A stretch of DNA of 56,877 nt from contig DVNO01000012.1 in assembly GCA_018714345.1 (NCBI GenBank), positions 1-56,877 on the forward strand. Reading direction: 5' to 3'. Below are positions 47,670 through 56,634 of this stretch, piece by piece. The translations under genes and the position numbers were made by a program. Position 1 is the stretch's first letter; the number at the start of each line of letters is the position of its first letter. Origin of the DNA: Candidatus Enterousia avicola (GTDB lineage Bacteria; Pseudomonadota; Alphaproteobacteria; Rs-D84). The notes under the pieces were generated by a model. That model ran no database searches and had not been told where the DNA came from. It saw only the letters and a program-made list of their open reading frames with translations.

Positions 47670-50036
47670 TTATTGTGCTACGCACGCACCATTCTGAACG
47701 TTATAACCAGGGTTACAACTTACCAAGCTGCAACCACTCCATGACTGCGTTGTTGTGTTCCATGTCTGTGATGCTGTTGCTGCGTTTGGATCAGAATGCG
47801 TACAAGATTTAGTGCTTGGTACGCAACTGTTGCCTTCTAAATGCTGGCCAGAAGGACAAGTTGTCGCAGACCAACCACCATTCGTATTTGAACTGGACCA
47901 GTTACGAACCCCTTCTATACCGACACTTTTCAAACATGCCTCACGCAATGCCGTTGAGGAGCCTTCTGTTGCATCATTGGCATATGCACCATCCAATATT
48001 TCTGCCAATGTTACGATATTGCGGCATGTGTTCGTTTCATAATCTGTCGTATTTTCACAAATCGTTTTCTTATCATCCTCTTTATCTATTACCGCCAACA
48101 GAGAATTATTAGGTGCGCCACAAATCATTTCTTCATAACAATGTGGAACATTCGATACCTGCGAGCAATATGTCTTTATACGACTGGTGCTCCACGATGT
48201 ATTAGCTGTTTCTTGTGTGGTATAGCAGTCATACAACTCTGACAGACACTGATTAAAGTTAGTACGAGCAGTCGTGTACGCACTAGCAATTGTTTCCTTT
48301 TCTTCTTGTGCAAACTCCAAACGCTTCTGTTGCAATGCCTGTTGTGCTGCAACTTTCTGATAACCAATGTTCTGTGCCGTTTGACTCAACTGTTCACCAT
48401 ATGCATCGCAGTCTGCGTTTGCGTCCAATGCATATTTCTGCATAATGCTGCGACGTGCATCGGCCACAGGTCCACGCAAATCTGCATACGGGTCGCCTGA
48501 CGCCGATGTATAACCAAAGCATGTTGCAGAATTAGACGCTGTATAACCTGTATTTGGTTCAATGAAGTCTAATTCATAACTACCCGTATTGGATACAGAT
48601 ATATAGCTGTTGTAGTTATATGGGCACTGTGAACGACCATTTCCACACTTATTACTACCAGACGGTGGCGTGCCGCAAGCTTCATAAATTCCGTTAAAGC
48701 AGGAATCCAAAACGCGATTGCAAACATTGTTATGTGCATATTCGAACAATTCATAACCCCATGTTTCCGCCAAAGAATCCTTGATAGAATCCGAATTAGC
48801 CAAAGACCCACTAATACCCGCCAAATTACCAACAACATTGGTCAATTCATCAAACGCACTTGTTAATGAATCTTCATCGTCCGTCAAAATAGTCAAAGTC
48901 TTTTCTTTCGCATCAGCCCAAGATTTTAACGACGCCAATATATCACTGCTTGTACCGTCGATATCATCTATGTTAAATCCAAAATTATTGCCACCCACCC
49001 CAGTATCACAATAAGCTGGTTTTGAACACGCTGATAATGTGCCCCCATCTGTGCCATAAATTCCGTGATTGTAACACCATTCAACCGCTTCATCTGAACC
49101 TTCACCGTACTGGCTTGTAACTTCTTTCCATGAAACGCAGTTCATAACTTTTTCTGCATCTGTTAATTGGAACGCTTCGGAAACATCCTTGCCCTTGGTT
49201 GCAATCAACAATGCCAATTCACCAGAAACTTTAATTAATTCTTCATTCGCTTTTTCAAGCGCATCTTCTGCTTCTGCAAATGCCTTTACACGGCCAGCAC
49301 ATGCACAACGACGTTGTGCTGCGTTACGCGCTGTGCAGATTTCGTCCATACACGCATAGTAAGATTCCATACAATTATTATAAGCCTCAGCAGAAATCAA
49401 ACCCGTTGAAGAATCAATAATATTCGAATAATTACCTGTATACAGCTTGTTCTGTAAATAGGTGTACGTATTCGAATTCACAGATGCGTTACTGCCACGA
49501 ATTGCACTGCCCTGCAGTGAAATACGCGCTGCTGTATTCTGTGTTGTGCCAACACGAGACACCACCGCACGCGACGCATTTGCAACGTTCGACGACGTTG
49601 TACGTGAAACTACATTTCTTGACGAAACACCACGAGACGCAGATGTATTAGACGCAGTTGCATTTGCACGAGATACTGTTGTACTTGGCCGACTTGTTGT
49701 GGTCGCCGTTGTTCTAACCGCAGTAGTTGGTGTCGTGGTCGTCGCACGAGAAGTTACACCGCGTGCAACTGTTGCAGAACTTGTCGTACCTGTGTCACGG
49801 GACACGACATTCGACGTTGTCGTACGAGAAGTTGCAGGGCGCGCAGATGTACGCACATTACTGCTGTAACGCGGCGATTGTACTGTGTTCGTCGTCATAG
49901 TATTTGTCGGCGCTATTGGATCTGCAAACACCGCACGAATAGATAAAAATGTTGAACAAACAAAGAATGCCCCAGCCAGTAAAAATACTGTTCCCATCGC
50001 ATTTTTACAATGTTCTGCGAAATTACGGCTTTTCAT
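47670..50036 (-). CDS. large secreted Cys-rich protein with S/T/R-rich N-terminus (paralogue B)
   Basis: Start moved to MKSRNFAEHCKNAMGTVFLLAGAFFVCSTFLSIRAVFADP (SD aggagag); CMESYYACMDEICTARNAAQRRCAC; C-term CPSGQHLEGNSCV, CNPGYNVQNGACV. Confidence 0.7.
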   Translation of the reverse strand: MKSRNFAEHCKNAMGTVFLLAGAFFVCSTFLSIRAVFADPIAPTNTMTTNTVQSPRYSSNVRTSARPATSRTTTSNVVSRDTGTTSSATVARGVTSRATTTTPTTAVRTTATTTSRPSTTVSRANATASNTSASRGVSSRNVVSRTTSSNVANASRAVVSRVGTTQNTAARISLQGSAIRGSNASVNSNTYTYLQNKLYTGNYSNIIDSSTGLISAEAYNNCMESYYACMDEICTARNAAQRRCACAGRVKAFAEAEDALEKANEELIKVSGELALLIATKGKDVSEAFQLTDAEKVMNCVSWKEVTSQYGEGSDEAVEWCYNHGIYGTDGGTLSACSKPAYCDTGVGGNNFGFNIDDIDGTSSDILASLKSWADAKEKTLTILTDDEDSLTSAFDELTNVVGNLAGISGSLANSDSIKDSLAETWGYELFEYAHNNVCNRVLDSCFNGIYEACGTPPSGSNKCGNGRSQCPYNYNSYISVSNTGSYELDFIEPNTGYTASNSATCFGYTSASGDPYADLRGPVADARRSIMQKYALDANADCDAYGEQLSQTAQNIGYQKVAAQQALQQKRLEFAQEEKETIASAYTTARTNFNQCLSELYDCYTTQETANTSWSTSRIKTYCSQVSNVPHCYEEMICGAPNNSLLAVIDKEDDKKTICENTTDYETNTCRNIVTLAEILDGAYANDATEGSSTALREACLKSVGIEGVRNWSSSNTNGGWSATTCPSGQHLEGNSCVPSTKSCTHSDPNAATASQTWNTTTQSWSGCSLVSCNPGYNVQNGACVAQ

Positions 50037-50229
50037 AAATGCTCTCCTGTGTTCCGGAAAGGCCCGGAAAACCAAACGTTCAGCGGTTTGGTCTATAATA
50101 AACCACCCACCCATTTTTTACAATTATAACATTTTTACTCTTGTCTGTAAATAAGAAAACCCGGTATTCCCAATGCGGATTTTTTTATTATTGGTTGTTG
50201 TCTCTTTATGGTGTATAATAGTACGGACT

Positions 50230-50793
50230 ATGAAAAAGTTTGTTGCTTTATTTTCAATGATTTTATCAATGCCAGCATTTGCTGATACAACCGTTTATAA
50301 TCCAATGTTTGGCACGAATACGCAGAATTCAATTGCCTTGTATGCTTCACAAGGAACAGGGGCTGGTTCATTATTTAAATTAATTGACCCGTTCATGTGG
50401 GATTTTGAGCCAATGACAAATCTGATGTTGCAATATAGCCAACCTACTGAAATTTTCCGCTTGCCGTCCAGAATAAACTTATCATTCGTTCAAAACTTCG
50501 GGTATCACCATAACCATGGTTTATCTTTTATGGCAATTGGTATCTCTTGGGACGTAGCATTGGTAAACTGGCGTGGGTTCTATATTGGTATAGGAATTGG
50601 ACCGTATATGCGTGATTCCAGAGATTGGTATGTAGCAAGCCGCTTGGTATTTGGTGAAAGATTTTTCATCGGGAAAAACGTATCAGACCGCTGGCACATA
50701 GAATGGTTTACACAACACTTTTCAAACGGTGATTTTACAGAAATAAATCGTGGTTTTAATTTTACTGGTCTGGCAATAAATTACAGCTTTTAA
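50230..50793 (+). CDS. PagL-like lipid A 3-O-deacylase-family outer membrane protein
   Basis: Signal peptide MKKFVALFSMILSMPAFADT; C-terminal WHIEWFTQHFSNGDFTEINRGFNFTGLAINYSF. Confidence 0.65.
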   Translation: MKKFVALFSMILSMPAFADTTVYNPMFGTNTQNSIALYASQGTGAGSLFKLIDPFMWDFEPMTNLMLQYSQPTEIFRLPSRINLSFVQNFGYHHNHGLSFMAIGISWDVALVNWRGFYIGIGIGPYMRDSRDWYVASRLVFGERFFIGKNVSDRWHIEWFTQHFSNGDFTEINRGFNFTGLAINYSF

Positions 50794-50805
50794 AAACAAA
50801 CTCGA

Positions 50806-50837
50806 TAAAAAAATAACGCCCACGAGGGCGTTATTTT
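50806..50837. terminator. bidirectional terminator
   Basis: aaaaaataacgcccacgagggcgttatttta. Confidence 0.7.
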
Positions 50838-50853
50838 ATTTATATTTCCAAGT

Positions 50854-53514
50854 TTAATTCTTTCTTGGGAATTTGACTGCTGCTTGTGCCGCCGCCAAAC
50901 GTGCAATTGGCACACGGAACGGACTGCACGATACAGAATCAAATCCAACACGATGGAAATATTCTACAGATGCAGGATCACCACCATGTTCACCGCATAC
51001 ACCAAGGTGGATGTTTTCACCCTTGGTCTTACGCGCTTTTGCAACTGCACCTTCTATCAAGGCACCTACACCTTCTTGGTCAACAGATGCAAACGGATCC
51101 GCAACGTAAATACCACGTGCACGATACTCGTCCAAAATCTTACCAGTATCATCACGAGACATTCCCAATGTCGTCTGTGTCAAATCGTTTGTTCCAAATT
51201 CAAAGAATTCGCAACTTTCTGCAATCTGATCTGCCAAGACTGCTGCACGAGGCAACTCTATCATTGAACCAACTTTGTATTCAATGCTGTCACCTGTTTC
51301 AGCAAACAACGCAGCCGCTGTTGCATCAATTACAGATTTAACAATATCTACTTCCTTCTTAGAACCTACCAAAGGAACTTCAATTTCTGGGAATACGTGT
51401 ACACCTGCGTTCTTGCATTCCAGCGCAGCTGACAAGATCGCGCGTGTCTGCATTTCACAGATTTCTGGATATGTAATCGCTAGTCTGCAACCACGATGTC
51501 CCAACATAGGGTTCTGTTCGTGTAATGCCTCTGCACGAGCCTTTACAAATTCAACCGTCTTGCCAATATGCTCTGCCAATTCTTTCATTTCAGCTTCTGT
51601 ATGTGGCAAGAATTCATGTAGCGGTGGGTCAATTAAACGAATTGTAACTGGCAGACCGTCCATGATCTTGAACAACTCAACAAAGTCCGCTTTCTGATAA
51701 GGCAATAACTTTGCCAATGCTGCACGACGACCTTCTTCGTCATCCGCCAAAATCATTTCTCTCATATCCTGAATACGATTTGGTGCAAAGAACATGTGTT
51801 CCGTACGTGCCAAACCAATTCCTTCGGCACCAAAATCACGTGCTTGTTTTGCATCTTTTGGTGTTTCAGCATTTGCTTTGACCTTCAATGATTTGATTTC
51901 ATCAACCCATTTCATCAAAGTACCAAAGTTACCTGTCATTTCTACGGATACAGTTGGAACTTTGCCTTCGATAATCTGACCTTTCGCACCATCAATAGAT
52001 ACCCAATCACCCTCGTTGATCACAGAACCACTTGTTGTCTTCATAGTTTTGGTCTCGTAATCAATTTTAATGTCAGGAGAACCTGATACGCATGGTGTAC
52101 CCATACCACGTGCAACCACCGCTGCGTGTGATGTCATACCACCACGAGCCGTGATAACACCCTGCGCTGCGTTCATACCAGCAATATCTTCTGGTGATGT
52201 TTCAACGCGGATCAGCATTACTTTTTTACCTTCTTTTGCCCACTTTTCTGCATCTTCTGCATTAAATACAGCCTGACCAACAGCTGCCCCAGGAGATGCC
52301 GGCAAACCTGTTGCAATGACGTTCTTTTCCGCCTTTGGATCCAACATAGGATGCAGCAAGTGATCTAGTTGGTCTGCACCCACACGCAGAATTGCCTCTT
52401 CTTTCGTCAGCAAGCCTTCTTCAACCATTTCTACTGCCATACGGACAGCCGCTGCAGCAGTACGTTTACCGTTACGGCACTGCAACATCCACAATTTTCC
52501 GTGTTCAATCGTGAATTCCATATCCTGCATGTCTTTATAGTGCTTTTCCAGTTTTTCACGAACGTCGCACAATTCTTTATATACTTCCGGCATTGCTTCT
52601 TCCAAAGACATACGACCAGAATCATCCTTGCTCATAGGCTGTGGTGTACGAATACCCGCAACAACGTCTTCACCTTGTGCGTTAATCAAATACTCACCAT
52701 AGTACTTATTTTCACCTGTTGCAGGGTCACGGCTGAAGCAAACACCAGTTGCTGAATCTTCACCAGAATTACCGAATACCATCGCCTGAACGTTTACAGC
52801 TGTACCCCAATCACCTGGAATATTGTTTAACTTACGATATGTAATAGCCTTCTTAGACATCCAGCTGCCAAATACAGCACCAATACCTAACTTTAACTGT
52901 TCCCAAGGATCCTGTGGGAAGACTTTGCCAATCTTAACACCGATTTCTTTGAACTTTTCAACCAAATCCTTTAAGTCTTCGGCAGTTAATTCTGTGTCTA
53001 CTTTATAACCCTTGTCTTCTTTCATGCGTTCCAAGGTGTGTTCGAACAAATCAATATCCGCACCCAACACAACGTCACTGAACATCATAATAAAACGGCG
53101 ATAAGAATCATATGCAAATCTTTCATCACCTGAATGCTTTGCCAAAGCTTTAACCGTTTCGTCATTCAACCCCAAGTTTAAAACTGTATCCATCATACCT
53201 GGCATAGAAACGCGTGCACCAGAGCGAACAGAAACCAACAATGGGTTTTCCATATCTGCGAATTTCTTACCCATTATGCGTTCGATATGTGCGATACCAT
53301 CACGAACCTGATCCATCAAATCTGCTGGATAAGTATGGTTATTATCATAGTAGTACTTACAAACATCAGTTGTAACAGTAAACCCGGCAGGTACTGGTAA
53401 ACCAACCAAGTTCATTTCGGCCAAATTAGCGCCCTTACCTCCAAGCAAGTTACGCATATCCGCCTTGCCCTCTGCGGCGCCATTACCGAAGGTATATACC
53501 CATTTATTACTCAT
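50854..53514 (-). CDS. ppdK: pyruvate, phosphate dikinase
   Basis: LLGGKGANLAEMNLVGLPVPAGFTVTTDVC; GGMTSHAAVVARGMGTPCVSG; EFFEFGTNDLTQTTLGMSRDD. Confidence 0.98.
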   Translation of the reverse strand: MSNKWVYTFGNGAAEGKADMRNLLGGKGANLAEMNLVGLPVPAGFTVTTDVCKYYYDNNHTYPADLMDQVRDGIAHIERIMGKKFADMENPLLVSVRSGARVSMPGMMDTVLNLGLNDETVKALAKHSGDERFAYDSYRRFIMMFSDVVLGADIDLFEHTLERMKEDKGYKVDTELTAEDLKDLVEKFKEIGVKIGKVFPQDPWEQLKLGIGAVFGSWMSKKAITYRKLNNIPGDWGTAVNVQAMVFGNSGEDSATGVCFSRDPATGENKYYGEYLINAQGEDVVAGIRTPQPMSKDDSGRMSLEEAMPEVYKELCDVREKLEKHYKDMQDMEFTIEHGKLWMLQCRNGKRTAAAAVRMAVEMVEEGLLTKEEAILRVGADQLDHLLHPMLDPKAEKNVIATGLPASPGAAVGQAVFNAEDAEKWAKEGKKVMLIRVETSPEDIAGMNAAQGVITARGGMTSHAAVVARGMGTPCVSGSPDIKIDYETKTMKTTSGSVINEGDWVSIDGAKGQIIEGKVPTVSVEMTGNFGTLMKWVDEIKSLKVKANAETPKDAKQARDFGAEGIGLARTEHMFFAPNRIQDMREMILADDEEGRRAALAKLLPYQKADFVELFKIMDGLPVTIRLIDPPLHEFLPHTEAEMKELAEHIGKTVEFVKARAEALHEQNPMLGHRGCRLAITYPEICEMQTRAILSAALECKNAGVHVFPEIEVPLVGSKKEVDIVKSVIDATAAALFAETGDSIEYKVGSMIELPRAAVLADQIAESCEFFEFGTNDLTQTTLGMSRDDTGKILDEYRARGIYVADPFASVDQEGVGALIEGAVAKARKTKGENIHLGVCGEHGGDPASVEYFHRVGFDSVSCSPFRVPIARLAAAQAAVKFPRKN

Positions 53515-53642
53515 TATGGTTTCTCCTTATTTAAAATGCGTAGAGATTTTGAGAAATATATAATACAAAAGCAAGAAAAAAAGCAAAAAACTAACAATTT
53601 TTTATCTTTACAACTTGATATTCTGGGTATACCTTGTCAGGT

Positions 53643-54224
53643 ATGACGAATTTACACGATTTAGATTTTATCAAAAAATTAAATGAACATTTAGCACGTG
53701 GGGGTGTCATTGCTTTTCCAACCGATACGGTCTGGGGGTTGGGGGCTTTGCCAACCCGTGCTGGTGCAGATGCGATATTTGAAATAAAGCATCGCCCAAA
53801 GCAAAAGCACTTAATCATTATGTCTGATAGTTTTGAGCATATAAAAAAGTATATGTCGGAATATCCAAAACGTGCATTTGAACTAGCCGAAAAATATTGG
53901 CCTGGTGCTTTGACAATTGGCGTTCCTGTGGCTGAAACAGATTCTATGGCGTTTGGCGGGGTGCGTGTTCCTAATTATAAACCGTTCCAGGAATTATGTT
54001 CTGTAATTGATGGGCATTGTTTGGCGACAACGTCTGCGAATATTTCTGGCCAGCCGCCCCTTACATCTGTCGCGGATATACAGACACAATTTCCCGACAT
54101 TATAGTCATAGATAACGCAAAAAATGAAATTCGAGGGAACCCAAGTACTGTTGCCATTCTGGATAAAGATGGTAAAGTGAATGTGGTTCGTGAGGGGGCT
54201 GTAAAACTTACAACCGATATATAA
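53643..54224 (+). CDS. Sua5/YciO/YrdC-family L-threonylcarbamoyladenylate synthase-like protein
   Basis: GGVIAFPTDTVWGLGALPT; IKHRPKQKHLIIM; LATTSANISGQPP. Confidence 0.9.
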   Translation: MTNLHDLDFIKKLNEHLARGGVIAFPTDTVWGLGALPTRAGADAIFEIKHRPKQKHLIIMSDSFEHIKKYMSEYPKRAFELAEKYWPGALTIGVPVAETDSMAFGGVRVPNYKPFQELCSVIDGHCLATTSANISGQPPLTSVADIQTQFPDIIVIDNAKNEIRGNPSTVAILDKDGKVNVVREGAVKLTTDI

Positions 54225-54237
54225 AGGGGTGTTTATA

Positions 54238-54651
54238 ATGAATCCTAAAAATACAATATCTTATTATTTTGCAAAGTTTTTAAACGAACGCGAAGAAAAA
54301 AAGAAGCAGGCAAGTTTTGAAAGAGAGTTTTTGAAAACGGTCGAATCTTCTTTTCCTGGTGCTGATGTAAAGTTTTTAGAAGCTGGCGAAATAATTTTAA
54401 CAACTAAAAAAGCAAAATTGTCTATTAGCATCATAAAAAAAGATATCGTTTTAAAAGAAAAATTTACAAAGCAAGACTTTCTAAGTCATTTTGGAAAAAT
54501 TGTAACTGTAAATGATCAAAAAATACACTTATCTAAATCCACGATGGAAAAATTGATTTTGTTACTGTTTTCCGAAATTGCCGCACGTGATTTTGCAGCA
54601 AAGCAAAAATTAAAAACAACAATTCTAGAAAGTCTATCGTTAGAAAAATAA
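54238..54651 (+). CDS. hypothetical protein
   Basis: ORF downstream of the YrdC gene; likely start MNPKNTI. Confidence 0.6.
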   Translation: MNPKNTISYYFAKFLNEREEKKKQASFEREFLKTVESSFPGADVKFLEAGEIILTTKKAKLSISIIKKDIVLKEKFTKQDFLSHFGKIVTVNDQKIHLSKSTMEKLILLLFSEIAARDFAAKQKLKTTILESLSLEK

Positions 54652-54676
54652 TTATAGTGTGTTGTTTCTGAAAAAT

Positions 54677-54711
54677 TAAAAAGCCATCCTGTTGGACGGC
54701 TTTTTAATTAA
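54677..54711. terminator. intrinsic terminator
   Basis: aaaaagccatcctgttggacggctttttaat. Confidence 0.65.
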
Positions 54712-55282
54712 TAAAAGTTTCACATAAGTTCCACATTTCTGGAAACTGGTGCATATCCCCACTAAAATGGCTTTTATCACTAAATTTATGCACACGCATA
54801 TTTGGATATAGGTCTTGAAGTTTATCACATCCTTTTAAAATCAAGTCACCATAATGGTCGTCAGTTGAATAAAATAAATCTATCGTTTTCATTCGGTTTG
54901 GCAACTTTGGATCCGGTGAAAAACCGTTAAAATATTCTGGGAATTGATGCAACACATCTATCCATGGCGCAACCAGTACTAAATGCCCGATTTTTATTTC
55001 TGGATTTTCAGATAAATATTTAACCAACAGGCCACCGCCACACGAATGTCCTATTAAGATTGTTTTTTCGTTTATTATTTGACGCTGTAAAATATCCACG
55101 TCCGCTGCATAATTTCGTGCCGGCAGCCATGAATTCGTAAAAGACGGGACTTGCGTTGGTACACCCGCAACAATTAATTTTTGTTGTAGCCACGGATACC
55201 AATATGATGCACAAAACGGAATTTGCATTTTATCAAATTCGTCTTTGAACTTAACACCATGACATATTATTGCGTTCGCCAT
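54704..55282 (-). CDS. alpha/beta hydrolase (RBBP9/YdeN-like)
   Basis: AIICHG...; nucleophile elbow LIGHSCGGGLLVKYL; LVLVAPW. Confidence 0.75.
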   Translation of the reverse strand: MANAIICHGVKFKDEFDKMQIPFCASYWYPWLQQKLIVAGVPTQVPSFTNSWLPARNYAADVDILQRQIINEKTILIGHSCGGGLLVKYLSENPEIKIGHLVLVAPWIDVLHQFPEYFNGFSPDPKLPNRMKTIDLFYSTDDHYGDLILKGCDKLQDLYPNMRVHKFSDKSHFSGDMHQFPEMWNLCETFIN

Positions 55283-55296
55283 TTTCCTTTCCCCTT

Positions 55297-55620
55297 TTAT
55301 TTTGTTCTATTCAGACAAGATTCTCGAAACATTCGCCAGAACACGGCACCTCCGATTTTTTTAGGGCAATTCTTTGCGCTGCATTTTCTCCTACGATTAG
55401 GATTTGCAACACACGTACGTGCAGCCACACGATTATTTAATTTATCTATACCAGCTTTGTAATTATCAATTGCTTCTTCTAAATCATTACTGTTCCAAAC
55501 ATAACATTTAAATATTCCTGGAACCATACGATGTTGCAATAATACGGAAAAACATCTGTCTTCTTGAAAGATTGTCACTTCTCCATTTTTGTTGAAATAC
55601 TTGGCATAAACCTTTTTCAT
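55297..55620 (-). CDS. hypothetical protein
   Basis: 107-aa ORF between alpha/beta hydrolase and transglutaminase-like genes. Confidence 0.5.
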   Translation of the reverse strand: MKKVYAKYFNKNGEVTIFQEDRCFSVLLQHRMVPGIFKCYVWNSNDLEEAIDNYKAGIDKLNNRVAARTCVANPNRRRKCSAKNCPKKIGGAVFWRMFRESCLNRTK

Positions 55621-55675
55621 AAAAAATCCTTTTTTACTACAATTAAACGATATCAGTTATAAGAAAAAGCGCAAG

Positions 55676-55698
55676 AAAAAACCGCCCAACGGGCGGTT
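55676..55698 (-). terminator. intrinsic terminator
   Basis: aaaaaccgcccaacgggcggttta. Confidence 0.65.
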
Positions 55699-56333
55699 TA
55701 GTCGTTTTGTTGTACAAAATATTTTTGCAATTTTTCCCAAAAAGAGAGTGTGTTTTTCCCTTTTAAAAAATCTTGCTTTTTTTTACCGTCACTTCCATAA
55801 ACATATAAATCACGAAGTTTTTTATAAGTATTAACCTTTGAAAATTCTTGTGGAGTTAAAATTGCTGTTATACGGTGTGGCACAACTCCCCCAATATTTC
55901 CAACTTTAATTTCTGATTTAATATATCCTAATTCTTTACGTCCTGGGTCAAATGCACGCAAATTACCTTTTTCATCATATACAGCAATAATTTGATGTCC
56001 GTTTATGACCCGTTCTTTTTTACCGTCTTTACGGTCTTGCTCTGCACCGTTTAAATCGGCTATGCGTGCGGTGGTTAGAACAACATGTTTTAAGCCTGCC
56101 TCGGTCGCAAGTTTAGAAAAAACTTTTGATATTCCTGTGCATCCAGCAACAGCACGCGGAATCTTTTGCTTTATGATATCATCGGCCGATAAAGAAAAAT
56201 GCCAATCTATACCACTAACATTATGTTGGCGCATATATTCTACGCGATTATTGGGACCAGCCGCCCTATCAAATATAGCATGCATTTTATCCAGCAAAGA
56301 TTGAATTAGGTTATCTTGATTCATGAAAGGCAT
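55698..56333 (-). CDS. transglutaminase-like (papain-fold) protein
   Basis: Cys-His-Asp order: GCTGISKVFSKLATEAGLKHVVLTTAR ... NGHQIIAVYDEKGNLRAFDPG; start moved to MPFMNQDN. Confidence 0.6.
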   Translation of the reverse strand: MPFMNQDNLIQSLLDKMHAIFDRAAGPNNRVEYMRQHNVSGIDWHFSLSADDIIKQKIPRAVAGCTGISKVFSKLATEAGLKHVVLTTARIADLNGAEQDRKDGKKERVINGHQIIAVYDEKGNLRAFDPGRKELGYIKSEIKVGNIGGVVPHRITAILTPQEFSKVNTYKKLRDLYVYGSDGKKKQDFLKGKNTLSFWEKLQKYFVQQND

Positions 56334-56361
56334 CGTACCATAAAAAAAACAGAATACAAAG

Positions 56362-56388
56362 AAAAAACCGCCCAATGGGCGGTTAAAA
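56362..56388 (-). terminator. rRNA operon terminator
   Basis: aaaaaaccgcccaatgggcggttaaaa downstream of 5S. Confidence 0.65.
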
Positions 56389-56413
56389 TTCGGTTTTCAT
56401 ATCGAACTGGATT

Positions 56414-56534
56414 TATTCTGGCGACGACCTACTCTTCCGTGGCTGAAGCCAAAGTACCATCGGCGATACGGGGTTTCCCTGTCTGGTTCGGAATGGAACA
56501 GAGGGTGACTCCCGCTCTATAATCACCAGAATAA
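56414..56534 (-). rRNA. rrf: 5S ribosomal RNA
   Basis: Minus strand: ..GCGGGAGTCACCCTCTGTTCCATTCCGAACCAGACAGGGAAACCCCGTATCGCCGATGGTACT..; closing stem; boundaries approximate. Confidence 0.9.
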
Positions 56535-56634
56535 ATCCAGCGAACAATCGTAAATTCTAATCAATCAACATGCTTTGAACTTACTCTTCAAGCATACGTC
56601 TGACTTATCAAAAAGTCAAACAAAAAGATAAAAA

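Noticed and set aside
49462-49869. 135-aa plus ORF rich in V/D/R
   Set aside because: Antisense reading of the low-complexity S/T/R repeat region of paralogue B.
44222-50036. Possible CRISPR-like or satellite repeats in the S/T/R-rich coding tracts
   Set aside because: Repeated words are short, irregularly spaced and codon-phased; they encode protein repeats rather than a CRISPR array.
50873-52755. Long plus-strand ORFs (e.g. 50884-51267, 50886-51341, 51275-51697, 52369-52755) opposite ppdK
   Set aside because: Antisense to a certain ppdK gene, mutually overlapping in different frames, no recognisable domains: composition artefacts.
56316-56522. 68-aa plus ORF over 5S rRNA
   Set aside because: Lies across the 5S gene and its terminator; not protein coding.
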